Assembly (NCBI GenBank): GCA_949130485.1
Contig: OX422186.1
Span: 3,141,313-3,205,312, forward strand
Length of the DNA stretch: 64,000 bases
Reading direction: 5' to 3'
DNA from: Agelas oroides
Lineage: Eukaryota; Porifera; Demospongiae; Agelasida; Agelasidae
The notes below the pieces were generated by a model, which worked only from the letters and a program-made list of their open reading frames with translations, was not told the origin of the DNA and searched no databases. Below, in pieces: positions 34,600-47,049 of the stretch. The first letter of the stretch is position 1; the number at the start of each line of letters is the position of its first letter. A program made the translations under genes and the position numbers.

Positions 34600-36690
34600 T
34601 CACTCTCAATACATAACGTACTGAACAGGGACCGAGACTGCTACACACATGACAATTCATGAACAATCAAGCCTAAAAAATAGGCCTAGATGTTATGCAA
34701 AATCACCCACTGTGCAGGGTGCATTACACATGGTTCAATTTTCCTATATACCATAGGAGAAATATTTACACTGAATGAAGACCACTGTACATGTTTTCTT
34801 AAGACAAGGAGCAAAACAGTCTACATTCAACCACAATCATTAATGCGCATACCTTCACCTCCATACCACGAAAAATTATTCAAATTCAATACCAGCCACA
34901 CAACAAGTTAACTTGAGAATTTTCGCACATACTGTAAATTGGGAAAAGTTCGGTGTTAAATATTTCGTTGGTCCAGTTGATGAAATTTAACTCACTAAAA
35001 ATGTTTGACAGTGATCTATAAAACAGCACAAATTTACAGTACAAAAATAACACATCCAATGTACTGAAAGACAGCTGTTTTCACTGCTCTGCTTTTGGCT
35101 CACTTCACTACTATTCTGCATTCGTGATGTTAATTCGAAGCTACTTGAAGCTGAAGGGTTGTTGTCAACATGTTTGCCAACGCAAGCGATTGCACTTGCA
35201 AACATGGTGGTGGAGAAGGTTATCGTGGACAAAGGCCTCTTAGCAAGAAGCACAGTCAGTACTTAATATACATGGTAGTCTTTTGATGCAGCAAGCTCCT
35301 TCGTACTCTTCCATGCCACTAAAATAGCACAAACAACTAATCCATTAACCTAATGGGTATGTTGCTGGGCCCAACTGACCCAAATTTTGGCAGATGCTAC
35401 TCAAAAAATGATAACTGTCTACTGCTCGCGCATGAATCTGCAAGCTGACTCTGTCGGAGTGATGTCATCTTTTGCATGGATAATTACAAGCATACTCACC
35501 AAAACAGGGTATGGAGGTCAAAGAAGAAGCCCAAGATCATCAACTGTAGATCAGTTGACTTTTTGTAGAGAGCTGTGAGTGGGTACATCTTGGAGCGAAA
35601 CTGATCATGACTATTATTAGCAATTTTAAGCCTACCTATTGACCCTCTTCAAAAAGTCATCTGGCCTGAGCAACATAAAATTAGATTGGTACACCACACA
35701 ATGCCAGATCAGGCAAGGTAGAACTTGCAATATGAACAAATTCATTACAAGACCTGCAAATCTGCTTTTTCCTTACAATATAATTTCCTATTCTACTCCA
35801 TTCCTGAACCTACACCTTTTACCACTACTGATGTATGATGAGCAATACTGTCATATCTGTACCAAGCTATTTGACCTCAAAGTGTTACATAGCTCATGCA
35901 CATCATCATCATGTCAGGTCTTTCACATCTCACCTTCTTAATCTGCAATAGTTTCACTACCTACTCTTCTAGTCCAGAAGAAGATGTCTCAATCTTTTGA
36001 GATTATGATGTAGATATTCCAGTTGGAGAACTCCTGGAAGAAGTTACACTTAAACACCTTTTCTATAGAAAGGCAGCGCTCTAAGTCAAGCCTTCCAATG
36101 CCAAAGTCTATTTCTTCAACTGAAGTGCAGTCAACAGAGGCACAAACTAACAAGATACATTAGTGGTTATGTTCTGAATCAGTATGTCGTTGTCCAGGGC
36201 ACAACAAACATTCAAGTTCAGAGAGAAAGATGTAACTGTTTCGTCATTTTTGTACTCTGTGGTATGGCAGTTTGTTAGTGATTGATTGAAAGAGCTGACA
36301 CTCTTTCAATAATACGCAAGTATTAGTGGGATCTGATCAGTGCATAGTGAAGAGACTCGTTGAGGCACTTGTACAGCCACCTAGCTAAATTCATGGAAAA
36401 AATCAGAAAATCCCTTTCTACAAATGATTAGCCACCTGAGGGCTTAAATGAAACTGAGAGACAGGCCTGGCTTCAGTGAATTATACACTCCTAAGCATGC
36501 TCCTTCTCTTTGTCCCTTCTTACAGATAGGCTTCAATTCTAACTGACACATTGTGTACTAGTGTCACTTAGTAGCCATCACCATGGTAACAAAGTATTTG
36601 TCGTTCATTATTTAAACTCATGAAGGGTTTGGGAGCTAATTAGTGGATAGGGGAGACAGCTACTAAGTATGTCAGATCTTTTTTCACACT
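34600..36690. other. No gene recognised; probable intron
   Basis: AT-rich sequence between LRR exons. The longest frames have no domain and no splice-consistent pattern. Confidence 0.4.
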
Positions 36691-36698
36691 TGCTGTAA

Positions 36699-39005
36699 GA
36701 TCGCCACCCCCTAACATTAGCTGTGTAGTGCAAGTTAATACACTGTAAAAACATTTGGGTTATTTCAACCATATTATGGTCATCTCAATTGCATGCCTCA
36801 GTGTTGTGTACGTGACACATTACAAACTTCAAGGGATGCTTCCAATTTGATTGAAAGCTTAAGTGTAGTTGAGACACTTCTCCTTTTAGGAACTTCTTGC
36901 AGAAAGCCTAGCTATTTGGCTACATTCCTGGCATTTCTACCATAACCATGCAACCAAGGAACTCCTCCAGGGGCGGATGTGTAGGATCTAAGAAACACCA
37001 GACCTTACCAGAAATGCTGATTTATAGGCTTTCTGCAAGATGATCCTAATTTAACAAAAGGGAGAAGCTTCTCAACTACACTTTGATTCAAATTGTAAGC
37101 ATCCCTTGATGAAGTTCATAGCTAATGTTTCACTTACACAACAGGCATGCAACTCAGATGACCAAAATATGGTTGAAGTAACCCAAATGTTTTTACAGTG
37201 TAGTTACAAGTTTCCTGTAATCAGTTTCTCTCAGTCTGCACATTTATTCTCAAATGAAATGGAACCAAATCTGTTCATCCACAGGGTGAACAATGAAATA
37301 GCCCATTGCATGTGCTGTGTTGGCAAAATAAAAAGGAAACTCCATTTCCCAGTCAACAAACATTATCTTGTAATCCGTATTTTGTTTGAATGGGGCTAGT
37401 AAACATGAATATTTGCTTGGAGTCTGCAGTCACCGTCTAGATTATGGGCCACTATTGGAGTTACACACTCTTCCTCTAGCTGCCCATTCTTATGCGCTCT
37501 GACATACACCCATTATGCTTAAAGCACCACTCATTAAACTTATAAACATAGTTGACATCTGTGAGTGAGAGTACAGAGAGCATAGTGTCGCTTCTCCAGG
37601 CACAGCATCTGGCTTCAAATACACCTTCTATGGTTAGTTTAGTTCACTCACTGCTGAAACTTTAGCTTTATCCACCCTCAAAATGATGCAGCATTGCATG
37701 TTAATGCACACACTTAGTTGCTGCACAGTCCACTTCTTTACTACAGTGGCATAGGAACTGTAGCGGCTTTGGCCGCTCCACTTTTTAGCCCAAAAATTAA
37801 TATTCATAACCTGCTATAAGTTACTTATAGCTCAGCAGCCTCTTCGTTGCAGCAGTCTCGTATGCAGTAACATGCGTACATTTACGCTTAAAGAACACTG
37901 TCAAAATCTTGCCGGTGGAGTGGCCTTAGCATGCGAGGCTAATGAACATTGACCACTACTGCAAGCAACGAAAAACTGGGTGGTCTCCAGGGACAACAAT
38001 GATTTTATGATCTTACTGATTTCCATTGAGTCTTAAGACAGTTGGGAAGGTCTGAGAACAAGGCTTATTTTGTAGTCTAAAGGTGCACACTTTCGGAAAA
38101 ATTTGCCGTGAAATCATCAGCTACAAATTTTTGCCAACACTTCGCACTAGTATTTTCGAATGTAATCAGTGTCTGTGGCCACAGGAGCATAATGCCCCTC
38201 CCCCCCCCCCCCTTCCCTTCCTTCCCAACAAAAGCACAAAACATACTTACATGGAAATTGATGTGGCTTCTGTGTGCTTGTTTTGTTTAAACATAGGTGT
38301 AGGAAGCAAAGTGGGAGTGTAGAGGCCATGTGCCGGGATACATCTCCCAAACATCCAACAGGGAATTCATGTAAAAACATGAGAAGGTAGAGGTCCACAA
38401 AATATGTAGCCAAATAGCAGTGATCAAACATACCCTGATATGGCAAGAATCCACATGGTACGTATTTTATTGTAAGAGTATGAGGACTCTGGTACTTTCC
38501 AAGTGGTGAGCATACTAACTAGTTTGCCATATTTGAAATGAACTTAACAAAGTAGCTTCAGGCAGTTCTGAGTATCAGTGTATCTTTCAGGTAAACAAGT
38601 GTAGTGCTATTCTAAGTCTAAAATTTGCTTTGTTCCACCTTACATCAGACGTGACGTATCTAGATTAGATGTAAGAGGCATTGTTTTCAGATACAGTGTC
38701 TCTGATGTATAATTGCCTCAACATGGAATGGCAAATAAAGTGTGAAGTGGTACCTTGATCCACTCATGCACTTTCCAGGAGTTCTAGCCTCACTTCAATT
38801 ATCTTGTACCTACTATGGCTTAAGATTGGTACATACCACAACCTAACTGTAGCTTGAAGCATATCTTGCACTATTTGTGTCCCCATCAAATTATACAATT
38901 ACATTAACATGTTATTTTTAGGTATATTTAGATCTCGAGCTTCTTCAGGTAATCAACTCTGTGCTGCTTTCTAGTTTTGGACATTGTAGGTTGCTCAGGC
39001 TTGCT
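36699..39005. repeat. Copy 2 of the interrupted segmental duplication
   Basis: Matches 11305-15560 in order and orientation. It contains the MITE 36741-37200, which copy 1 lacks. A C-rich run at 38198-38211 disrupts one block. No gene is recognised. Confidence 0.75.
36741..37200. mobile_element. 460-bp MITE with TA duplication and an empty-site paralogue
   Basis: The ends CACTGTAAAAACATTTGGGT and the complement form arms that extend, with mismatches, for over 150 bases on each side. TA lies outside each end (36739-36740, 37201-37202). In the paralogous copy near 11346 the same flanks meet at a single TA, confirming the boundaries. Its CACTGYAAAAAC end resembles the element at 50110-50558. 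Confidence 0.85.
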
Positions 39006-39991
39006 CAGGCTTGCCACTAGATGCTTGTGTATAGTGTCAGAAGGTGTGCGTTCAGCAAAAGTATGAAGTGAACCTGGTGAAGGGGCTGAAGGTCTTTCCA
39101 CACAGCAGCCGCATATACACTTAATCTAGAAAATGTGGGCAAGGGTTGCTAGGCAACACAAACATAATGAAAATCAAGCATATGTACGTAATTGCACGAA
39201 ACACTTGAATAACTGTAGATATGCCTCTTTGGAGTAAATGTCCCCCCCCCCCATTCTTTTACTCCCAGATTTTTACACAAATAAATACACATTTGAACGA
39301 TCTGTTGTGAGTCGCTTCTGCAGGCATGTTAGAAAAGCCTGTTTGTTTTAGCCTAGTGAACGCAGCTATCAAGTTTAACCCAGCTGCCTATGTGGCAACA
39401 TGTTGATGGCGTAAGTAAAGATGCCGAAAGCAAAGGGCTCAGCTAGCAAGAAAAAAAAAAAAGAAAAAAAAAGGGGTGTATAGTTCAAATATTTGAGTAA
39501 ATGCCTACCACCATCAGTAGACGAGTGTAAACAATGGGGAGGGTGCATTAGTGAGTACACAAATGGTACATGAACGTTCTCATGCTTTGATCTTCTAATC
39601 TTGTACACCTGTACTTGTAAATGTAGGAGCCCAACATCACAGAAGAGGGAGAGATGGTTTGAGCTCATAAACAACAATAGCCATGATGTGACTAACTTGT
39701 TTCATATTGGCCTGGAACATTCCATGTGGCTAGAAGTGGTTGCTAGGCAACACTAAACCGATGGTGCTACTTTAAGCTCATCACTACACCTACATGTACA
39801 TGTGTGACAGTCCCAAGTAAATCCCATACAAGTTAGTCTTCTAACCTGAAAATTACATGCATGTAACTGTACTCTCACAGTTACTAGCAACCAACCAGAG
39901 TCATTACATCATACAGTCTACCTCACACCCAAATATTCCATTTCTTGTCAGGGTACCATTAGATATATGCAGTGATCCATTTCATACTTAC

Positions 39992-40075
39992 TTGAGTTCT
40001 TTAAGCTCTTGACACTCTTTGAGGCCACTCGCTAGTTCAGAGAGTCCTTCATCACCAATCTGATTGTTTGCAAGG
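39992..40075 (-). CDS. LRR exon of an NLR-like gene (84 bp)
   Basis: Flanked by CACAG and GTAAGT; encodes LANNQIGDEGLSELASGL then KECQELKEL. Almost identical to the exon at 44139-44222, indicating recent exon duplication. Confidence 0.8.
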
Positions 40076-40632
40076 CTGTGGAAAGAGACAAAATTCTCTA
40101 AATGTCTACTACCATCACTAGATGAGTGTAAGCAAATGGGGGGAGGGGAATATTAGTTAGTACATGTAGTAACGTACATATATTCTTATGCTTTGATCTT
40201 GTACTCTTGTTTTGAATAACTGAGAAAATGCCTACTACCATACATCATTAGACGAGTGTGGTTTGGTACACCTGTACTTGTAAATGTGTGAGTCTAACCT
40301 CATAGAAGAGGGAGAGATGGTCTGAGCTCATAAAACAACAGTAGCCAAGGTGTGACATTTTGGGCCAGAAAAATTCCATGTGGCTAGCAATGGTAACGCA
40401 AAAACAATGGCACTACTTGCTTATTACAGTACATTGCAATACATGTACCTGTGTGGCAGTCCCAAATAAATCTTGGACAAGTGTTAAGTCTTCTAACCTG
40501 AAAATTACACACATGTAACTGTACTTTCACAGCTACCAACCGGAATCATTCCATCATACAGTCTACCTCACATCCAACATTACATTTCTTGAGAGGTTAC
40601 TAGATATATACAGTGATCCATTTCATACTTAC

Positions 40633-40716
40633 TTGAGATCTTTAAGCTCTTGACACTCTTTGAGGCCACTTGCAAGTTCAGAGAGTCCTTCACCACAAAT
40701 GTTATTACCTGCAAGG
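40633..40716 (-). CDS. LRR exon of an NLR-like gene (84 bp)
   Basis: Flanked by CACAG and GTAAGT; encodes LAGNNICGEGLSELASGL then KECQELKDL. Same phase and length as the others. Confidence 0.8.
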
Positions 40717-41196
40717 CTGTGGAAGGAGATATAATTCTCAGTCACCATCCTCTAGGCAACACAAAACAATGGCAATACACACAATATTTAATGCAGTGAT
40801 TGTTGAGAACTGACTAATTGTAAGACAGCCATGGTATATAAAAACTGATAAAATCTGGGAGTGGCCTGGGAACGAGACAAGAATTAGAACCAAGGGGTGT
40901 ATAGTTTGAATATTTGAGTAAATGCCTACCACCATCAGTAGACGAGTGTAAACAATGGGGAGGGGGCATTAGTGAGTACACAAATGGTACATGAACGTTC
41001 TCATGCTTTGATCTTCTAATCTTGTACACCTGTACTTGTAAATGTAGGAGCCTAACCTCACAGAAGAGGGAGAGATGGTTTGAGCTCATAAACAACAATA
41101 GCCATGATGTGACTAACTTGTTTCATATTGGCCTGGAACATTCCATGTGGCTAGAAGTGGTTGCTAGGCAACACTAAACCGATGGTGCTACTTTAA

Positions 41197-41919
41197 GGTG
41201 GCACGGTCGTCCCTCGGCGGAGGTTAACGAAAACATAAACTTGGGTTACAGTCAGGACCAGGGTTACTCCTAGTTTCAGGGTTAGGGTTTGGTTTAGGGC
41301 AATCTTGCTTTGCCTAATTTTAAAAAGGGTTTTAGTAGCTCATTAATATATTCATGAACCCAAAATTGCCACTCGATGGACGCATCTACACACTCACTGT
41401 AGGTAGCGTCCCAACCACCAATGTATCTCAAATCAATCTATGCCAGCTTTTGTTCAAAGCTACTCTCAAAGTCAGGCTAGACTCATGTTTGTCACTACTC
41501 TTGGAATGGACAACTTTGACTGCACCAAAATGAATGCACATTTCGAAAAATTCACAGCTTGTCTACGGGAGGGGCTCATTCACGAGTGGAAGCAAGCATT
41601 ACTAGCCCCACCTCTCCCCCTTATGTCGCTAAACAACTCACGGCTCTGTTCCACACACAGCCACCGTTCAGCTCCCTTGTCTGTCAGACTGTAGCACAAA
41701 CGATAAATTGCGTATTCTAGTTAAAGCCCAGCCCAGCACTCGAAGCACCTGGCCACGGTCACCAACTAGACTAGGCATACGGCCGCGAGACCTGGGCCTA
41801 CTCAACAAATACAGTCTTGGCCACTGTGGCCTTTCTGCTGCTTCTAGACACAAGTTTGCTTTCACAAGCAGGCATCACACACTACTCACAGCTACTGACA
41901 CTACAGCACTCTACTAAAC

Positions 41920-41955
<36 letters not shown>

Positions 41956-42211
41956 TCGATCTAAGCTTATCTTCAAAGTTCCGAGCACCACATGAAGGGT
42001 GCCGCCAGGCCACATCTTAACTAACTTAATTATAAACTGATTATTGGATGGCAATGCCGACAGGAAATGGGGAAAATCCCCAATTTTACGGACCGTGAAC
42101 GGTTTGAGACTCCCAAAACGGACTGTGCGCTAAAATTTTAACAAGAAAAAGAAGACTATCAACTTGGATTCCAGGTTTGTTGACCTTGAAAATACAGGGT
42201 ACCGTGCCACC
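41197..42211. mobile_element. TTAA element, copy A (1,015 bp)
   Basis: Terminal inverted repeats GGTGGCACGGT and ACCGTGCCACC, with TTAA outside both ends (41193-41196, 42212-42215). Inside are a telomere-like stretch (gggttagggtttggttta, near 41280) and a pure T run near 41926-41953. TTAA targets are typical of piggyBac and Kolobok elements; no transposase is encoded. The open frames in it are also open on the opposite strand and are probably incidental. Confidence 0.85.
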
Positions 42212-42215
42212 TTAA

Positions 42216-42896
42216 GATGCTACACATAACTTATTCAACATGTCACATTTGTCAAGTCAACCCAATCCAGTGCTACTACAGAACAAACATGACACCACTA
42301 ATCATATTCTTGAGGACCAATGAACGGAATGTTGCCTAGGGGTGCCTCACAGAGCTAGCTAAATTCAACCTATTAATATGCATGAGGGGAGAGATTGCCT
42401 GACTTCCACCCGGAATTACACGCCTTTAATGAGATTCATTGATCTCAATTCGGACATTAACAACATCCACAAGTATCCACAGAGGGTTAATGAGATTCAT
42501 AGCCATGTTCTGTTCGGGTTTGGGTCCACGAAAGGCTTAGGTCATACTCATGAATATTCAACATCATTTACCCATTCCTTTCAACCCCAAGCCAAGCTGC
42601 CAATACTTCAACAGAAGTTCAATAATGAGGTTCATGAGAGTCAACATACTCTAACCCTCCCATTGGACAGTTGACTGAACCCAGGGTTGTTCATGGGTAA
42701 TGCTGAGGTCTAGTTAAAGCCAACTCATTAATATTCATGAGGTGGACAGAAACACCCCAGATTGTAGAGCTCTGTCGGGCTTTAATTAGATTCATAGGCT
42801 CAATTAGGGTTAGGGGGGTTCGGGTTAATGAGATTAGGGTTAGGGATTTTAGGGTTAAGGCAAACTAGGGTTAGGGCTAGGGCTAGGCTTAGGGTT
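42216..42896. other. Passenger sequence with TTAGGG-like repeats
   Basis: No gene recognised. The right part (about 42805-42896) is made of degenerate ttaggg words (gggttaggg, tagggttaggg), resembling interstitial telomeric sequence. The word 'ttaatgagattcat' and 'attaatattcatgag' variants recur in the rest. Confidence 0.6.
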
Positions 42897-42900
42897 TTAA

Positions 42901-43918
42901 GGTGGCACGGTCGTCCCTCGGCGGAGGTTAACGAAAACATAAACTTGGGTTACAGTCAGGACCAGGGTTACTCCTAGTTTCAGGGTTAGGGTTTGGTTTA
43001 GGGCAATCTTGCTTTGCCTAATTTTAAAAAGGGTTTTAGTAGCTCATTAATATATTCATGAACCCAAAATTGCCACTCGATGGACGCATCTACACACTCA
43101 CTGTAGGTAGCGTCCCAACCACCAATGTATCTCAAATCAATCTATGCCAGCTTTTGTTCAAAGCTACTCTCAAAGTCAGGCTAGACTCATGTTTGTCACT
43201 ACTCTTGGAATGGACAACTTTGACTGCACCAAAATGAATGCACATTTCGAAAAATTCACAGCTTGTCTACGGGAGGGGCTCATTCACGAGTGGAAGCAAG
43301 CATTACTAGCCCCACCTCTCCCCCTTATGTCGCTAAACAACTCACGGCTCTGTTCCACACACAGCCACCGTTCAGCTCCCTTGTCTGTCAGACTGTAGCA
43401 CAAACGATAAATTGCGTATTCTAGTTAAAGCCCAGCCCAGCACTCGAAGCACCTGGCCACGGTCACCAACTAGACTAGGCATACGGCCGCGAGACCTGGG
43501 CCTACTCAACAAATACAGTCTTGGCCACTGTGGCCTTTCTGCTGCTTCTAGACACAAGCTTGCTTTCACAAGCAGGCATCACACACTACTCACAGCTACT
43601 GACACTACAGCACTCTACTAAACTCCTTCTCTTTTTTTTTTTTTTTTTTTTTTCTTTTTAAGTCGATCTAAGCTTATCTTCAAAGTTCCGAGCACCACAT
43701 GAAGGGTGCCGCCAGGCCACATCTTAACTAACTTAATTATAAACTGATTATTGGATGGCAATGCCGACAGGAAATGGGGAAAATCCCCAATTTTACGGAC
43801 CGTGAACGGTTTGAGACTCCCAAAATGGACTGTGCGCTAAAATTTTAACAAGAAAAAGAAGACTATCAACTTGGATTCCAGGTTTGTTGACCTTGAAAAT
43901 ACAGGGTACCGTGCCACC
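42901..43918. mobile_element. TTAA element, copy B (1,018 bp)
   Basis: Differs from copy A by only a handful of substitutions and the length and purity of the T run (about 43630-43660). TTAA lies at both ends (42897-42900, 43919-43922). Confidence 0.85.
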
Positions 43919-44138
43919 TTAAGCTCATCACTACACCTACATGTACATGTGTGACAGTCCCAAGTAAATCCCATACAAGTTAGTCTTCTAACCTGAAAAT
44001 TACATGCATGTAACTGTACTCTCACAGTTACTAGAAACCAACCAGAGTCATTACATCATACAGTCTACCTCACACCCAAATATTCCATTTCTTGTCAGGG
44101 TACTATTAGATATATGCAGTGATCCATTTCATACTTAC

Positions 44139-44222
44139 TTGAGTTCCTTAAGCTCTTGACACTCTTTGAGGCCACTCGCTAGTTCAGAGAGTCCTTCATC
44201 ACCAATCTGATTGTTTGCAAGG
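44139..44222 (-). CDS. LRR exon of an NLR-like gene (84 bp)
   Basis: Flanked by CACAG and GTAAGT; one LRR (LANNQIGDEGLSELASGL then KECQELKEL). The composite TTAA insertion lies in the adjoining downstream intron. Confidence 0.8.
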
Positions 44223-44301
44223 CTGTGGAAAGAGACAAAATTCTCAGTCAGCATCCTCTAGGCAACACAAAACAATGGCAATACACACAATATGTAGTAT
44301 C

Positions 44302-44323
44302 ATGGCGTACGGTAGTACGCCAT
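44302..44323. repeat. Short palindrome (22 bp)
   Basis: atggcgtac and its complement around a four-base centre; a sharp rise in CpG content begins just after it. Confidence 0.6.
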
Positions 44324-44820
44324 ATGTAGGGATGACCCCGAAAAAAAATGGCCGCCACATTAAAAGTGCACAAATAACACGTTCGAAATGTCTTCGTTAG
44401 AGTAGTCAAAGGCCTGTATGAGTCATATCAGGCATTATCGAGTGTTTTCATGAGCAAAAAGACTGTTAAGTTTGCTGGAAAGTATCGCTAAGCACCAGAC
44501 CGGCAAGTCACCAAAACGGACAAATCGTCTATCTTCTGACTTTCTTTCTTCTTCTTCTTCTGCCTTTCACCGCGATAGCACGATAACGGCTGGAGCTTTT
44601 ACAACGATTCAAACGCAAAACAACAGGATAAATCACTAGGCATTGCACCTGCCACTTATCGGTCTAAAAGAAAGAACTCAAACTTATCGGCGATTCTCAG
44701 GTAATCTCACACTTACGCTAGCTGCTACACGCCATTTTGCTCGAATTAAATATTACTCATAATTACGTCACCAGGGTTCAACTGAGCACGTGGTTCAGTA
44801 CTTCGTAGAGAAGGTGAGAA

Positions 44821-45234
44821 TTGAGCGTTGCAGTTTGCAACCACGAAATCAGATTGTCCTCCTATGCCTGTTATTGGAAGGACCCTGAGACGAAAAGGGC
44901 GTCCTCCCATGCCTGTTATTGGAAGGACCCTGAGACGAAAAGGGCGTCCTCCCATACCCGTTATTGGGAGGACCCTGAGACGAAAAGGGCATCTTCCAGG
45001 GCATCCTCCCATACCCGTTATTGGAAGGACCCTGAGAAAGGAAGGGCAGCTTCCCGCATATCCTCCCATACCCGCTATTGGGAGGACCATGAGAAAGGAA
45101 GGGCAGCTTCCCGCGTATCCTCCCATAGTAGTTATTGGAGGAACCCTGACAAAAAAAGGGCAGCAGCTCATATGACTAATTTGAAGGCTGCAAAAGCCAA
45201 GCTCAAGTGGTATAGACGGTACTATGCCAGCTAG
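44821..45234 (+). pseudogene. Repeat-rich exon (SSHxRYWxDPExKRA units)
   Basis: The frame encodes six to seven copies of a 14-18-residue unit with consensus SSHTRYWEDPETKRA, then a basic tail (KAAKAKLKWYRRYY). The DNA repeats (cctcccatacccgttattgg) are evident. Similar arginine/lysine-rich arrays form the N-termini of large repeat proteins, often Helitron- or DUF6570-linked, in sponges and cnidarians (memory-based). No ATG starts this frame before the array; an AG at 44834 could be a splice acceptor. Without a downstream helicase it looks like an isolated exon or relic. Confidence 0.45.
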
Positions 45235-45239
45235 TGTTT

Positions 45240-46000
45240 TAACCATCAAGTACTTCATATGACTTAGAACACTAGCCACTGATATTCAATTTCAAGTTTT
45301 ATTGTCAACTTTCACATTTCAAATTTGCTTGTTATAGTCATTTACATGCATATAGTACACATACAATGTTTACTGCGAGTTGATGGTAGCACTTTGGCTG
45401 GTGTCTTCTTAACATCCTCCTTTTGTGTTGTGCCTGAGTCTTCATATTCCTCCAACGAAGCAAGTGGCAGCCTATTGGTAGCTTGGTATACTCAAACTCA
45501 AGTAGCACCGAGTCAACAGTGCATGGCTTCATTCCAAACTTCTGCACTAGAGGTGGCCACAGAACTGGCGGTTGTTCAGCTCCACAGACCTCTATGCGTT
45601 CGTTTCAAACCGATTTAGACTATAGCTACCCACCATGCATCAAACAGTTCTGTAATGGGGTCTTACGACTCAATACTCTGGTGACAGTCTATGGAGGGTT
45701 TTTCGGTGAACCCATTAGTAGTCCATGTGAAATGAGCACAGGATTTATAAGCTTGCATGCAAAGCCTTATTAAACTCATCTGCTTTTCACTTGGTTTTTA
45801 TGAGGCTTTGCTTGGACTGTACTTCTAAACCCCCCGAAGTTTGATGTTTGGATTGACGATTTCACTTCAGAGCGTTTGAATTTATGACAATTCTTAGCTC
45901 TTTCTACTATTATACTGTACACACCATGCATCTTCCCCTCGGCCTACCCTCCTATGTCACTTCTCTCTTACCATTCCTAAAAAGCAATACAAAAAAAAAG
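45240..46000. other. No gene recognised
   Basis: The longest frames (45325-45773 region) overlap each other in several phases and show no known domain. Confidence 0.35.
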
Positions 46001-46005
46001 AGCAG

Positions 46006-46835
46006 GAACAAGTCACAAAAAAGTTTTCTGAATGAAAACAAGTGCATGTAGGGATGGAACCCTCAAAAACCAACCAAACTAGATGGGAATGACACCACAA
46101 CAATTTCACACCATCCCTACATCTTGTGCCATTTTGCCAACTATGCGCACCAGTAAACTCTCTAGCCTATTCACACCCACTAAATGAATACTAGCTGTAG
46201 TTAGCGCTGCTCATTCCACAGCCTTTTACATAAAGACAATCCATATCTGCCATGTTCAGCAGCAATAAAATTTCACAACATAACTTACTCCAACAGACCC
46301 AGTTCATGCACTCGACAGTTTCTGCATTCAAGACTAGTCTCACAAGCCAGACCCTTTCCGTTCCACAGTGCAGATCGCTTTTTCAGTATCGGCACGCAGA
46401 GGAAGGCACTAAGAATCGTCATAAATGCTTTGAAGTGAAATTGTAAATCCAAACATCAAACTTCTTCCCTCTGTGTGCCGCATACTGAAAGTGATCGGTG
46501 CTGCGCAGAAAGGGTCTGGCTTGCAAGACTAATTCAAGACAGACCATACCTGCCATTCTCAGCATAGCAACTACATCACAACCACCCACAACATAACTCA
46601 CCCCCCATGCACATCAACATGCACTCCACACCCAGCACTACCCATCCCACTGCCTTCCACAACCCTCCTATGAACACAACTAACAAACACAAAGCATAGT
46701 TGGCAAAATGGTACAAGATGTAGGGATGGTGTGAAATTGTTGTGGTGTCATTCCCATCTAGTTTGGTTGGTTTTTGAGGGTTCCATCCCTACATGCACTT
46801 GTTTTCATTCAGAAAACGTTTTTGTGACTTTTTAA
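46006..46835. mobile_element. About 0.8 kb foldback element
   Basis: The left arm (46010-46150, with tgtagggatggaaccctc, ccaaccaaactagatgggaa) is almost perfectly repeated in inverted form at 46690-46832. Target duplication was not identified. The interior contains the nested MITE 46335-46531 and imperfect direct repeats (ccatatctgccat.ttcagca-type words). Confidence 0.75.
46335..46531. mobile_element. 197-bp MITE, TAGTCTC ends, perfect 9-bp duplication
   Basis: The left arm starts TAGTCTCACAAGCCAGACCC and the right arm (reverse complement) TAGTCTTGCAAGCCAGACCC; arms run about 70 bases with mismatches. The 9 bases attcaagac lie immediately outside both ends (46326-46334, 46532-46540). The CCAGACCC box is at position 13 of the terminus, against position 12 in the 72-bp repeat of the DUF6589/RecQ transposon, which makes this a likely non-autonomous partner. 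Confidence 0.85.
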
Positions 46836-47049
46836 CTACTGATGACGACGTGCGTACTCATCATGCCATATTATCAGTTGGCACAATTTATTTTGAAGAC
46901 ATTAGCATTAAGGGGGGAATAGGGGGAGGGGGGTGGTCATAAGCCACGCAATTACTCAGTTATGCCATGGAAAGGAAGGCAGAGTCCACCGTATCCGGCG
47001 GCTGAAAAATGGAGCTCGAGCGTCAATCCCCACTTGTGCTAGGGGCGAT

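Larger units (their letters stand above)
39480..40740. repeat. LRR-exon duplication units, copies 2 and 3
   Basis: Two tandem units (39480-40090 and 40100-40740), each an intron segment plus one LRR exon, closely similar to 23540-24180 and 40890-41195/43919-44290. Confidence 0.8.
41197..43918. mobile_element. Composite insertion: two TTAA elements around a passenger
   Basis: Two nearly identical elements (41197-42211 and 42901-43918) in the same orientation bracket 681 bp of unrelated sequence. The block sits at one TTAA: its left flank ends ggtgctact-TTAA and its right flank begins TTAA-gctcatcactacacc. In paralogous repeat copies (39771 and 23781 regions) these flanks are contiguous through a single TTAA. 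The simplest reading is that the 2.7 kb block moved in as one unit, like a composite transposon. Later insertion or conversion inside one element cannot be excluded. Confidence 0.75.

Noticed and set aside
41440-41694. An 84-residue frame conserved in three TTAA elements (41440, 43144, 60173)
   Set aside because: Conservation follows from the recent common origin of the copies; an opposite-strand frame is equally conserved and no domain is visible.
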